DNA of 64,000 nt. It comes from an uncultured Blastocatellia bacterium. GTDB lineage: Bacteria; Acidobacteriota; Blastocatellia; HR10. The notes beneath the pieces are model-generated. The model made no database searches. It was not told the DNA's origin and saw only the letters and a program-made list of their open reading frames with translations. Numbering within the stretch: position 1 is the stretch's first letter; every line of letters begins with the position of its first letter. Positions 34,234 through 42,997 of this stretch are shown piece by piece. Location of the stretch: assembly GCA_937934295.1 (NCBI GenBank), contig CALHAI010000002.1, forward strand, positions 118,501-182,500, read 5' to 3'. Both the position numbers and the translations under genes were made by a program.

Positions 34234-35502
34234 ATGGCACGAGCCTTGAGACGCTTCGTCCCGGTCATGAGCGTCTTCCTCGGTTTGGTCCTCGCTTCGG
34301 GCTTCGGCGCTTGGAGCGCGACGCTCACCTCTCAGATGCCCCAGGCTCCTCTGTCCGAGGAGACGCTCGATGACCATTTAGCCCGCCTTGCCGAACAGAT
34401 TCCGGGCTTTGGCGGGATATTTCTGGATGAGAACGGACAGGTCGCCGTGTATTTGGTCAAGGGCGAGGTCACCACGCTTTCAGTCCGAGAGATCGGCGCG
34501 ACGATCGCCCGCACGCTTGGGTGGGATGAGCGCCGATTGCGCGCTGGGGCCATTCGCATTCTGCCTGGCCAGTATAGCTTTCGACAACTCAAGGAGTGGA
34601 ACGATCAACTCTTCCCCCATATCTTTGAGATCGAGGGAGTGACGTTGACCGACATTGATGAGGCGCGGAATCGACTGTGGATCGGTGTCGAGAGCGAGGA
34701 GGTGGCCGAGACGGTCATCGAGACGCTTGTCTCACTCGGCGTTCCGCGCGAAGCTGTCCTCGTAGAGGAAGTCGAGCCCATCCTTCCGATGGCGACGTTG
34801 CGGGAGAAGGTACGTCCGCTAGTCGGTGGGCTTCAGATCAACTTCCCCGGCTATCTCTGCACCTTGGGCTTCAACGCCGTGCGCTCGAACGTCACCGGAT
34901 GGGTCACGGCCTCGCATTGCACGAACGTGCAAGGCGGCGTGGAGGGCACGCCCTATTGGCAACCGCTTGAGGCGATGGACACGTTCATCGGCACGGAGAT
35001 CGCCGATCCGCTGTACACATGGCGATTCGGCTGCCCGATGGGAAGACTTTGCCGTTACAGCGATAGCGCCTTCGTCCAACTCGCCTCTGGGGTCAGTGCC
35101 AGCCTTGGCCATGTGGCCCAAACCGCGAGTTTGGGCTCGCTCACGATCACAGGCAGCTTTCAGATCACGGCTGAAGCGACGCGACGGATTCGCGGAGAAG
35201 TGCTCAGCAAGGTCGGGCGTACGACGGGATGGTCTCAAGGTCCGATCACGCAGACGTGCGTGAACGTGGGCGTCACCGGCACGCGGATCGTGCTGCTGTG
35301 TCAGGACTTCGTCCAGGCGACCGTGGCCGCCGGGGATAGCGGCTCACCGGTTTTCAAGATCAACGGATCGGGCGTCACGCTCTACGGGCTGCTCTGGGGA
35401 GGGAACTCCTCCGGCACGAGCTTCGTCTATAGTCCTATCGGGAATATCCAACGCAGCGATGAACTCGGCCCGCTGAAGACGTGCGCCATCGGAACCTGTT
35501 GA
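34234..35502 (+). CDS. Secreted S1-family (chymotrypsin-fold) serine protease
   Basis: A 422-residue preproprotein. A signal segment covers about residues 8-30. A pro-region of about 150 residues follows (with GWDERRLRAGAIRILPGQYSFRQL), as in alpha-lytic-type proteases. The catalytic domain begins near residue 195 and shows the triad blocks VTASHCTN (His), RYSDSAFVQL (Asp), and VAAGDSGSPVFKI (Ser, near residue 375), then YGLLWGG. Several Cys could form disulphides. It is expected outside the cell. The ATG at 34234 is preferred over a GTG 18 bases earlier because of the GGGAGGAG site. The next gene, 26 bases downstream, codes a secreted BsuPI-like domain. Confidence 0.88.
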   Translation: MARALRRFVPVMSVFLGLVLASGFGAWSATLTSQMPQAPLSEETLDDHLARLAEQIPGFGGIFLDENGQVAVYLVKGEVTTLSVREIGATIARTLGWDERRLRAGAIRILPGQYSFRQLKEWNDQLFPHIFEIEGVTLTDIDEARNRLWIGVESEEVAETVIETLVSLGVPREAVLVEEVEPILPMATLREKVRPLVGGLQINFPGYLCTLGFNAVRSNVTGWVTASHCTNVQGGVEGTPYWQPLEAMDTFIGTEIADPLYTWRFGCPMGRLCRYSDSAFVQLASGVSASLGHVAQTASLGSLTITGSFQITAEATRRIRGEVLSKVGRTTGWSQGPITQTCVNVGVTGTRIVLLCQDFVQATVAAGDSGSPVFKINGSGVTLYGLLWGGNSSGTSFVYSPIGNIQRSDELGPLKTCAIGTC

Positions 35503-35528
35503 ACGAAGCGTTCGAGCGACGAAACGTT

Positions 35529-36008
35529 ATGAGGCATCCCCTCCTCAAAGGAAGAGGGATGCTTCTTCTCGCCCTCGCTGTGGGAAGCGCTGTCGGAGTC
35601 CGTGCGATGGGGGAGAAGCAGGAGCTCTCGGCGCGCGTCGAAGTGATGAAGCCGGTTGGTCGCACGATCCGCTTGAAGCTGCGGATCAAGAACGAAAGCG
35701 AGCGCCACCTCACGCTCCTGCTCGGAGGTCGCCCGGCGTATAACTTCCTCATAAAGCGCCCGGACGGAGCGCTCGTGTGGGAGTGGCAACGGGGGAAGAT
35801 CATCCAGCAGATTCTCGAACGCCGAAACCTCGAGCCCGGAGAGGAGCTGATCTTCGAGGCGACATGGCGACTTGTAGATGCGCGTGGTCATCGTGTGCCT
35901 CCGGGGGAGTATTTGGTGCAAGGCGTCCTGAATCTGGAACCGCCAGAGAAACTTTTGACCGACCCGCTGTCGCTGCGCGTTCCTCCTCCGAAGAAGGCTC
36001 GCAAGTAA
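35529..36008 (+). CDS. Secreted BsuPI-like (intracellular proteinase inhibitor type) domain protein
   Basis: A 159-residue protein with a signal segment (about residues 8-26) and one beta-rich domain whose blocks match the BsuPI inhibitor family: IRLKLRIKNESERHLTLLLGG, YNFLIKRPDGALVWEW, ERRNLEPGEELIFEATWRL, and PPGEYLVQGVL. The family name comes from a Bacillus subtilis protein that inhibits the major serine protease, but most members have no tested activity. Being coded 26 bases after a secreted S1 protease makes a protease-inhibitor pair an attractive reading. The ATG at 35529 has only a weak ribosome site. A basic PPPKKARK tail ends it. Confidence 0.7.
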   Translation: MRHPLLKGRGMLLLALAVGSAVGVRAMGEKQELSARVEVMKPVGRTIRLKLRIKNESERHLTLLLGGRPAYNFLIKRPDGALVWEWQRGKIIQQILERRNLEPGEELIFEATWRLVDARGHRVPPGEYLVQGVLNLEPPEKLLTDPLSLRVPPPKKARK

Positions 36009-36238
36009 CGCCGGAAGGAGCACACGCGAATCCCCGTTTTTGAGCGCACGCGCCTTTCCCCTATCGCCCGTGAAGCCGATCACAGAGAGCCGAGGTGCTC
36101 AAAAGGAACATTCCCAACGAGGTTGCTCGTTTTGCGGGCTCGCAAGTGGCGGCCTCGCCCGAATTCTGAGGGCACGCCGAGGCAACGGCTTGTCCCATCT
36201 CGGGCATCGCTCACGCGTCGTGAGCGACTGAGGCTCGC

Positions 36239-36268
36239 TTGACAGAAGGTGCTGCTGTCGAAGATACT
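36239..36268 (+). promoter_or_regulatory. Promoter of tRNA-Ser
   Basis: A perfect TTGACA (36239-36244) and GATACT (36263-36268) are 18 bases apart; transcription would begin about 15 bases before the tRNA. The same transcript could continue into gltX. Confidence 0.6.
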
Positions 36269-36290
36269 TTGGCATGAGAAGCGCGGAGGC

Positions 36291-36385
36291 GGTGAGGTGC
36301 GTGAGCCTGGCTGAAACGGACGGTTTGCTAAACCGTTGTAGGGCGATAAGCTCTACCGTGGGTTCGAATCCCACCCTCACCGCCA
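36291..36385 (+). tRNA. tRNA-Ser (anticodon GCT)
   Basis: A 95-nt class II tRNA with a long variable arm. Acceptor GGTGAGG pairs with CCTCACC, the anticodon stem-loop reads ACGGTTTGCTAAACCGT with GCT, the T arm has GGTTCGAATCC, the discriminator is G and CCA is encoded. It lies 58 bases ahead of gltX. Confidence 0.95.
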
Positions 36386-36443
36386 GACATCGGCGGGAGG
36401 CCCAAGAGCTTCGACTTGGGAACCCCATGATGAGGCGAGTGCT

Positions 36444-37886
36444 GTGAGCCACGTTCGCGTTCGATTCGCGCCATCGCCAACCGGGTATCTGCATGTTGGA
36501 GGGGCACGCACAGCCCTTTTCAATTGGCTCTTCGCCCGCAAGCACGAAGGCACGTTCATCCTGCGCATTGAGGATACGGACCTGGAGCGTTCTTCGCCGG
36601 AGATGATCGAGGGGATCATCGAGGGCCTGCGGTGGTTAGGGTTGGATTGGGACGAAGGGCCGTATCTCCAATCCGAGCGTCTGGCCTTTTATCGCGCGCG
36701 GGCGGAGGAATTGGTCGCTTCCGGCTGGGCATATTATTGCTTCTGCGATCCGGAAGAATTGGCGGTCAAACGCCAGCAGGCGCTCGCGGAGAAGCGGACG
36801 TGGAAGTATGAAGGCACGTGTCGGCGGCTCTCGGCGGGAGAAGTCGCCCGACGGATCGCCGCCGGACATCCGCGCGCGATCCGTTTCAAAGTCCCGGAGG
36901 AGGGAGTGACGCGATTCGCCGATCGCGTATATGGGGAGATCGAAGTTCGTAACGAAAGCCTCGAGGATTTCGTTCTGTTGCGTTCAGACGGCTATCCGAC
37001 GTATCACCTCTCGGTCGTCGTGGATGATGCCGACATGCGCATCAGCCATGTCATTCGCGGCGCGGATCATCTCTCGAATACGCCCAAACAGATTCTGCTC
37101 TACCGTGCCTTCGGCTGGGAGCCCCCCATCTTCGCGCACGCGCCGCTTATTCTCGGCCCGGATCGGCAGCGGCTCTCCAAGCGACATGGGGCGATGAGCG
37201 TGACGGCCTATCGGGACATGGGCTTTCTGCCCGAGGCGATGCGCAACTTCCTGGCGTTGCTCGGATGGTCGCCGGGTGATCCCAGCCGCGAGATCCTACG
37301 CACGAGCGAGCTGATCGAGCTGTTCTCTCTGGAGGGCATCAGCCGCGCCAATGCGATCTTCAATTTCGAGAAGGCCCTGTGGATGAACGCCGAGCACCTT
37401 CGGGCGATGAGCGCCACCGAACTCTTCCCCTTCGTACGTGCTGAATTGGAGAAGGAAGGCCTTTGGCGCGAGGAGTACGCGCAGGACCGTCAAGACTGGT
37501 TCCTGTGGGTCGTGGACCTGTTGAAGGTCCGCGCGCGCACGCTGCGGGATTTCGTGACGAGCGGGCGTCCGTACTTCAGCGACGACTTCCCGATGGACCC
37601 CGAAGCTATCCAGAAGAACCTGCGCACGAGTTCGGCGGTGAAGGGATTACTCTTGGAGCTGGCCGATCGCTTCGAGCGACTGGAACCCTTCGATCTGCAG
37701 ACGACTGAGCAGGTCTTGCGCGGTCTGGCCGAAGAGCGTGGGGTGAAAGCCGGCGTGATCATCAACGCCGTGCGCACGGCGCTGACCGGAAGCGCTGTGA
37801 CGCCTGGCATCTTCGACGTCATCGTGGCGATCGGGCGGGAGCGTACCGTCCGCCGCCTTCGTCATGTAGCCGCCGCCTTGTGCTGA
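36444..37886 (+). CDS. gltX: Glutamyl-tRNA synthetase
   Basis: A 480-residue class I synthetase. The HIGH-like motif appears as APSPTGYLHVGGARTAL (residues 9-25), the KMSKS-like motif as RLSKRHGAMSV (about residue 243). Other GluRS blocks are RIEDTDLERSS, ESEFFG-free catalytic insert YCFCDPEEL with paired Cys, and HVIRGADHLSNTPKQILLYRAFGWEPPIFAHAPLI. Start is GTG at 36444. The anticodon-binding end is of normal length. A tRNA-Ser gene lies just upstream and ctp 33 bases downstream, all on the same strand. Confidence 0.95.
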   Translation: MSHVRVRFAPSPTGYLHVGGARTALFNWLFARKHEGTFILRIEDTDLERSSPEMIEGIIEGLRWLGLDWDEGPYLQSERLAFYRARAEELVASGWAYYCFCDPEELAVKRQQALAEKRTWKYEGTCRRLSAGEVARRIAAGHPRAIRFKVPEEGVTRFADRVYGEIEVRNESLEDFVLLRSDGYPTYHLSVVVDDADMRISHVIRGADHLSNTPKQILLYRAFGWEPPIFAHAPLILGPDRQRLSKRHGAMSVTAYRDMGFLPEAMRNFLALLGWSPGDPSREILRTSELIELFSLEGISRANAIFNFEKALWMNAEHLRAMSATELFPFVRAELEKEGLWREEYAQDRQDWFLWVVDLLKVRARTLRDFVTSGRPYFSDDFPMDPEAIQKNLRTSSAVKGLLLELADRFERLEPFDLQTTEQVLRGLAEERGVKAGVIINAVRTALTGSAVTPGIFDVIVAIGRERTVRRLRHVAAALC

Positions 37887-37919
37887 TGCACTGGGGGCGC
37901 TGCCGGAGCCAGTGAGCAT

Positions 37920-39551
37920 ATGCTGAGGAGGACAGCTCGCGACGCGAAAAGGATCTCCCGGTACATCTCTGGTGCCGGATCCGGGTTGGCGCTCGCGCTG
38001 ATCCTGAGCGCGATCGCTCTCTGGGGAAGGCCGTCGCTAGGTGGAGATGGGCCGACGCCCACACAGATCAAAGAGGACTTCCTCGAAGCGATGCGCTTGG
38101 TGCACACGCACTACGCTGGCGAAGTGGATTCAGCGGCGCTCCTCACGGTGGCCATCCGGGGCATGCTGGCTGCGCTTGATCCCCACTCGAATTACCTCAC
38201 GCCGCGCGAGTATGCCGATTTGCGGCAGGAGCAGGAGAGCGAGTTCTTCGGCGTCGGCGTGACGATCAATCAGCGTCGGGGCCGCGTGTACGTGATCTCA
38301 GTGATCCCGGGCACGCCCGCCGACCGGGCCGGATTGCGCTACGGGGACGCTATTCTTGCTGTCGATGGGCAATCGGCCGAAGGCTGGTCCACGCAAGAGG
38401 TGGCGCGCCGTGTGCGCGGCGAACGCGGGACGACGGTCGAGTTGACCATCGAGCGCGCCGGGGAAGCGATGCCGCTCACGTTTCGCATCGTGCGCACGCC
38501 GATCCCCTTGCCCACCATTCGCACGGCCTTCATGATCCGCCCGGGCATCGGATACATCGGCTTGACATGGGGGTTTCAGAGCACGACGACCGAAGAGTTG
38601 GACGAACAGTTGCGCCGTCTGAAGGCGCAGGGGATCAAAGCGCTCATCCTTGATCTGCGGGGGAACCCGGGGGGACTGCTTGATCAAGCCCTCGGCATCG
38701 CCAGTCGGTTCTTGCGCCCTGGGGAGACGATCGTGCGGATTCGTGGGCGCACCCGGGAACGTCACTTCAAGGCCGAGAGCGAGCGGATGGAGGACATGCC
38801 GATGGTCGCGCTCATCAATCGCGCGTCCGCCTCGGCTTCGGAGATCGTCGCCGGCGCGCTGCAAGATCATGATCGGGCGCTGATCGTGGGCGAGACGAGC
38901 TTCGGCAAAGGGCTCGTGCAAACGGTCATCCCGCTGCTGCGGGGCGCGGCTGGAGCGCTCGTGCTCTCGACGGCGCGTTACTATACCCCCTCGGGCCGCC
39001 TCATCCAACGCGAGTATCGCAACGTCTCCGCCTATGACTATCGTCTGGGACGGCCCAATGGGCGGCCGCCCGGACCGGCGGCGCGCACCGATGGCGGTCG
39101 GCGCGTCTATGGCGGTGGGGGGATCGAGCCCGACATCCCCGCCCCCGTGAAACTCGACCCCGTGCGTCAACGGCTCTTCGGCGCCGTCTTCGAGTTCACG
39201 CGCTATCTCGTCAACGGGCGCATTCCGCAGTTCGAACACTTTCGCGTCGAGCGACAACGAGAGCCGGCTTCTTCGAAAGACCTCTTCATCGAAGTGGAGG
39301 ATCCGCTCATTGAGGCGTTCGTCGCCTTCGCGGCGCGACGGAACGATCTGGGCGTCACCCAGAAGGAGATCCGCGCGCATCTTGAGTACGTGCGCCAGAA
39401 GATTCGAGAGGAAGTGGCCACAGCGCGCTTTGGTATCGACGTCGCGACCCGCGTGATCCTCCAATCCGATGAGCAGATCCAACGCGCGCTCGAGGCCATT
39501 CCGCAGGCGCGACAGCTCGTCGAGAACCTTCGCCAGCCTCGCCGACGATGA
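37920..39551 (+). CDS. Carboxy-terminal processing protease (S41 family)
   Basis: A 543-residue periplasmic protease with one membrane/signal segment (about residues 20-38). A PDZ domain spans about residues 95-185 (ESEFFGVGVTINQRRGRVYVISVIPGTPADRAGLRYGDAILAVDG). The catalytic S41 domain has LRGNPGG, the nucleophile block NRASASASEIVAGALQD and the Lys block VGETSFGKGLVQT, then LSTARYYTPSGR. The carboxy-terminal region after about residue 420 is longer than in many CtpA proteins and helical. Such enzymes cut carboxy termini of envelope proteins. It overlaps lolA by four bases. Confidence 0.92.
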   Translation: MLRRTARDAKRISRYISGAGSGLALALILSAIALWGRPSLGGDGPTPTQIKEDFLEAMRLVHTHYAGEVDSAALLTVAIRGMLAALDPHSNYLTPREYADLRQEQESEFFGVGVTINQRRGRVYVISVIPGTPADRAGLRYGDAILAVDGQSAEGWSTQEVARRVRGERGTTVELTIERAGEAMPLTFRIVRTPIPLPTIRTAFMIRPGIGYIGLTWGFQSTTTEELDEQLRRLKAQGIKALILDLRGNPGGLLDQALGIASRFLRPGETIVRIRGRTRERHFKAESERMEDMPMVALINRASASASEIVAGALQDHDRALIVGETSFGKGLVQTVIPLLRGAAGALVLSTARYYTPSGRLIQREYRNVSAYDYRLGRPNGRPPGPAARTDGGRRVYGGGGIEPDIPAPVKLDPVRQRLFGAVFEFTRYLVNGRIPQFEHFRVERQREPASSKDLFIEVEDPLIEAFVAFAARRNDLGVTQKEIRAHLEYVRQKIREEVATARFGIDVATRVILQSDEQIQRALEAIPQARQLVENLRQPRRR

Positions 39552-40270
39552 TCCCCATGCGCGCGCGCGATCCGCAGGTTCGCTTCGCTCGCGTTCGGCG
39601 AGCTGCGGGTCGCGTGAGCGGATGTCTCCTCGTCATGATCCTCTTGCTGCCGTCGCCGGCACAGGGGCAATCGCGATCACCGTCTCTGGAGTCATTGCTC
39701 ACAGCCCTTCAAGCGAAATACGCGCGCGTGCGCACGCTGACGGCCGATTTCGTGCACCTCTACACGGCGGTCGGCTCGCCGCCGCGCCGCGAGGAGGGGA
39801 CAGTCGTCCTCGCGCGGCCACGCCGCATGCGCTGGCATTACCACCGGCCCGAAGAAAAGCTCTTCATCTCCGATGGTGCGCGCGTCTACCTCTACGTGCC
39901 GGCCGAGCGACAGGTCATCCGCGCGAAGCTCCGCGAGGCCGAAGATATCAAGGCGGCGTTCGCTCTCCTGCTCAGTGAGCTAGACCTGCGCCGTCTGTTC
40001 GCGCGCATTGAGCGGATCAATAGCCCGCCACCACTACAGGCGGGGAACATCGTCCTGCGGTTCATCCCCAAGGATGCGCGGCTCGGCTTCTCCGAACTGA
40101 TCGTGGAGATCGTCCCCACGCCCCTCCATGTCGTCCGCGTCTCGATTCGCGAACTGGACGGCGCGCGATCGGACTTCCTCTTCTCGAACATTCGGGAGAA
40201 CGTGCCCATCCCTCGTTCCGCCTTCGTGCTCACGATCCCCCCCGGCGTTCAGGTCCTCGACGCGCGATAG
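39548..40270 (+). CDS. lolA: Outer-membrane lipoprotein carrier LolA
   Basis: A 240-residue periplasmic protein with a basic start and signal segment (about residues 20-40). The LolA fold is recognised by LESLLTALQAKYARVRTLTADFVHLYTAV, GTVVLARPRRMRWHYHRPEEKLFISDGARVYLYVPAERQV, and LRFIPKD...LGFSELIVEIV. LolA carries lipoproteins from the LolCDE transporter to the outer membrane, so its presence shows a diderm cell. It overlaps ctp by four bases and priA starts 40 bases later. Confidence 0.9.
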   Translation: MIPMRARDPQVRFARVRRAAGRVSGCLLVMILLLPSPAQGQSRSPSLESLLTALQAKYARVRTLTADFVHLYTAVGSPPRREEGTVVLARPRRMRWHYHRPEEKLFISDGARVYLYVPAERQVIRAKLREAEDIKAAFALLLSELDLRRLFARIERINSPPPLQAGNIVLRFIPKDARLGFSELIVEIVPTPLHVVRVSIRELDGARSDFLFSNIRENVPIPRSAFVLTIPPGVQVLDAR

Positions 40271-40310
40271 CCAAACGTTCCGAGAAGCAGTAAAATGGGG
40301 GGAGAACGCC

Positions 40311-42791
40311 ATGTTCGCGGATGTCGCTTTGGCTGTGAAGACCCGTCGGACGTTCACCTATCGGGTGCCCGAAGGGATGGTTACCCCTGTGGGCGCGCGC
40401 GTCGTCGTTCCCTTCGGCGCAAAGGTGCTCGTGGGGTTCGTCATCGCGCAGGCCGAGGAGCCCCCGCCCTACTTGAATGAATCGGCCATCAAACCCATTT
40501 TGGCTGTCCTGGATGAGACGCCGCTTCTTGGTCCCGACCTGTTGGAGCTGACCCGGTGGGTCGCCGAGTATTACTTCGCGTCATGGGGGGAGGTCATTCA
40601 AGCGGCTGTGCCACCAGGGCTCACGTCAGCCGTGGCCGAAGTCTTCTCGATCACCGAGCGAGGGCGCGCGGCTTTGACCGAAATGACGAGCGCGCGGCAG
40701 AAGCATTCGCGACGCGCGCGAATTCTGGAACAGCTCGCGCGAGCGACCTCGCTCCCCGCCTCCGAATTCGCCAAACGGTTTGGCACACGGCGCGCGCAGA
40801 CGACGCTGCGGGAGTTGGAGCGACGTGGGGAGATTCAGCGCCAGTATGCGATCGTCGAACCACGCGTGAAGCCGAAGCGGGAGGAGGTCGTCGTGTGGAT
40901 CGGACCTTCTCCCACGCCTGAAGGGAGCGAGTCCGATGGAGACGCCGAGCGCATGAGGGCTCCGCGACACGCGCGAGCGAAAGCGCGTCTTCAGGCGCTG
41001 CTGGAGAACGCGCGCGAGCCTCTCCCCTTGCGGGAAGTCGCCGAACAAGTCGGCGTGCGTCCGGCCCTGATTCGCGCTCTTCAACAAGAAGGCTTCGTCC
41101 GCATCTTCTCTCGACCGGTCCGGCGAGACCCGCTCGCGCATATCGAAGTCTCTCCTCCCGAATGGTTCGAGCTGACGCCGGAACAGCAGGCGGCGCTTGA
41201 GCAGATCATGCGGAAGCTCGACGAAGGGACCTACGCGGCGTTCCTGCTGCACGGCGTGACCGGAAGTGGCAAGACCGAGGTCTACCTTCGCGCCATCCAT
41301 CACGCGCTCGCGCGGGGGAAGACAGCGCTCATGCTCGTGCCGGAGATCGCCCTGACGCCCATGCTCGGCCGACGATTGCGCGCCCATTTTGGTCGGAACG
41401 TGGCGTTGCTGCATTCCTCACTCTCCGAGGGCGAACGCTTCGATGAGTGGCAGCGCATTGCGCGCGGAGAAGCGCGCGTGGTCCTCGGCACGCGCTCGGC
41501 CGTCTTCGCGCCGCTTCCCGATCTCGGTCTGGTCATCGTGGACGAAGAACACGATCCCTCGTACAAGCAAGACGATGTCCCGCGCTATCACGGGCGCGAT
41601 ACGGCTATCATGCGCGCGCTCCGACATCAGGCTGTCGTGATCCTAGGCAGTGCGACGCCATCGTTGGAGTCTTACCACAACGTGCACGTGGGCAAATACA
41701 TCTATCTGCGCCTCGGCGAGCGGATCGGAGGCCGATCGTTGGCGCACGTTCAGGTCGTGGACATGCGCGAGGTGTTCGCCCGGTACGGACGTCAGGTCGT
41801 CCTCTCGGACGAGCTGGTGGACGCGCTGCGCCAGACGCTCGCGCGTGGGGAGCAGGCGATTCTTCTCCTCAATCGGCGTGGCTTCTCCTCCTTCGTCCTC
41901 TGCCGACGGTGCGGCCTGACCATGCGCTGCCCGCACTGCGATGTCTCACTCACGTACCATCGGTCGGTCGAGCAGCTCATCTGCCACTATTGCAATCACC
42001 GCACGCCCGTGCTCACACGGTGTCCAAGTTGCGACGGCGAATACATCTATTTCGCCGGCGTCGGAACGGAACAGGTCGAGGAGCGAGTGCACCGCCTCTT
42101 CCCCGAAGTGCGCATCGCGCGATTGGACCGCGATACGGCGAGCCGACGTCGCGCTTACGAGCGCATCATCACGGCCTTCGCGGCCGGGGAGACGCAGGTG
42201 CTCGTGGGCACGCAAATGGTCGCCAAAGGCCACGACTTCCCGAATGTGACGCTCGTGGGCGTCATCTCCGTGGATGCCATCCTGGGCCTCCCAGATTTTC
42301 GCGCTGCCGAACGCGCGTTTCAGCTCCTCACGCAATCGGCCGGCCGCGCCGGGCGCGGTGATCTCCCCGGACGCGTGCTCATCCAAACGTACTATCCGGA
42401 GCACTATGTCCTCCGCTACGCGGCGGCGCAAGATTACGAGGGCTTCTATCAACGCGAGATTCACTTCCGCCACATGCTGCACTATCCGCCGATCACGACG
42501 CTCATCCAAGTGCTCATCCAGCATCGCGATTTCGAGCGGGCGAATGCGCTCGCGCAAGAGTTGGCGCGATCTCTGCGCGAGGCCGAACCGTCTGGCCTTC
42601 TGCGCGTCCTCGGACCAGCTCCGGCTCCACTGGGCCGACTGCGCGGCCGTCACCGCCTACAAATCCTCATCAAGAGCCGCCAACGTCTGGCCGCGCATCG
42701 CGCTCTGGACCTCGCGGTGGAGAATCTGCGCGCCTCCGGCTTCGATACGCACGCGCTGGTCATTGATCCCGATCCCGTCGAGGTGATGTGA
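40311..42791 (+). CDS. priA: Primosomal protein N', replication restart helicase
   Basis: An 826-residue superfamily 2 helicase that reloads the replisome at stalled forks. The 3'-end-binding amino domain starts MFADVALAVKTRRTFTYRVPEG; the Walker A motif is LLHGVTGSGKTEVYLRA (about residue 320), the Walker B is IVDEEHDPSYKQDD, and the zinc-binding region has CRRCGLTMRCPHC...CHYCNHR...RCPSC. The helicase carboxy lobe contains GTQMVAKGHDFPNVTLVG and QSAGRAGRGDLPG. The ATG at 40311 follows a GGGGGGAG site; the frame continues upstream through the end of lolA but that start has no support. A slightly longer amino part than E. coli PriA includes an extra winged-helix-like region. Confidence 0.95.
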   Translation: MFADVALAVKTRRTFTYRVPEGMVTPVGARVVVPFGAKVLVGFVIAQAEEPPPYLNESAIKPILAVLDETPLLGPDLLELTRWVAEYYFASWGEVIQAAVPPGLTSAVAEVFSITERGRAALTEMTSARQKHSRRARILEQLARATSLPASEFAKRFGTRRAQTTLRELERRGEIQRQYAIVEPRVKPKREEVVVWIGPSPTPEGSESDGDAERMRAPRHARAKARLQALLENAREPLPLREVAEQVGVRPALIRALQQEGFVRIFSRPVRRDPLAHIEVSPPEWFELTPEQQAALEQIMRKLDEGTYAAFLLHGVTGSGKTEVYLRAIHHALARGKTALMLVPEIALTPMLGRRLRAHFGRNVALLHSSLSEGERFDEWQRIARGEARVVLGTRSAVFAPLPDLGLVIVDEEHDPSYKQDDVPRYHGRDTAIMRALRHQAVVILGSATPSLESYHNVHVGKYIYLRLGERIGGRSLAHVQVVDMREVFARYGRQVVLSDELVDALRQTLARGEQAILLLNRRGFSSFVLCRRCGLTMRCPHCDVSLTYHRSVEQLICHYCNHRTPVLTRCPSCDGEYIYFAGVGTEQVEERVHRLFPEVRIARLDRDTASRRRAYERIITAFAAGETQVLVGTQMVAKGHDFPNVTLVGVISVDAILGLPDFRAAERAFQLLTQSAGRAGRGDLPGRVLIQTYYPEHYVLRYAAAQDYEGFYQREIHFRHMLHYPPITTLIQVLIQHRDFERANALAQELARSLREAEPSGLLRVLGPAPAPLGRLRGRHRLQILIKSRQRLAAHRALDLAVENLRASGFDTHALVIDPDPVEVM

Positions 42792-42932
42792 GTGACCCAC
42801 GCCAGCCGATGCGGTGATTCGGAAAAGAGCGCCACGCTGCCCCATAAAACAGGGCCATGCGCTTCATCACCGAGCGAAAGGGTGCCCTCCGCGAACCACA
42901 GCTCCTCGCGCCGCGCAGCGCTGGTGTGGCGA

Positions 42933-42961
42933 TTGACAATGCTCCATCCTTTCTCTATCCC
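42933..42961 (+). promoter_or_regulatory. Promoter of the BNR/nidogen-like gene
   Basis: TTGACA (42933-42938) and TATCCC (42956-42961) are 17 bases apart. Transcription would start near 42968, ahead of AAAGGAGG and the ATG at 42998. Confidence 0.5.
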
Positions 42962-42997
42962 ATTTGTGGGCAGGATCGAGAAAGGAGGACATCGGCC

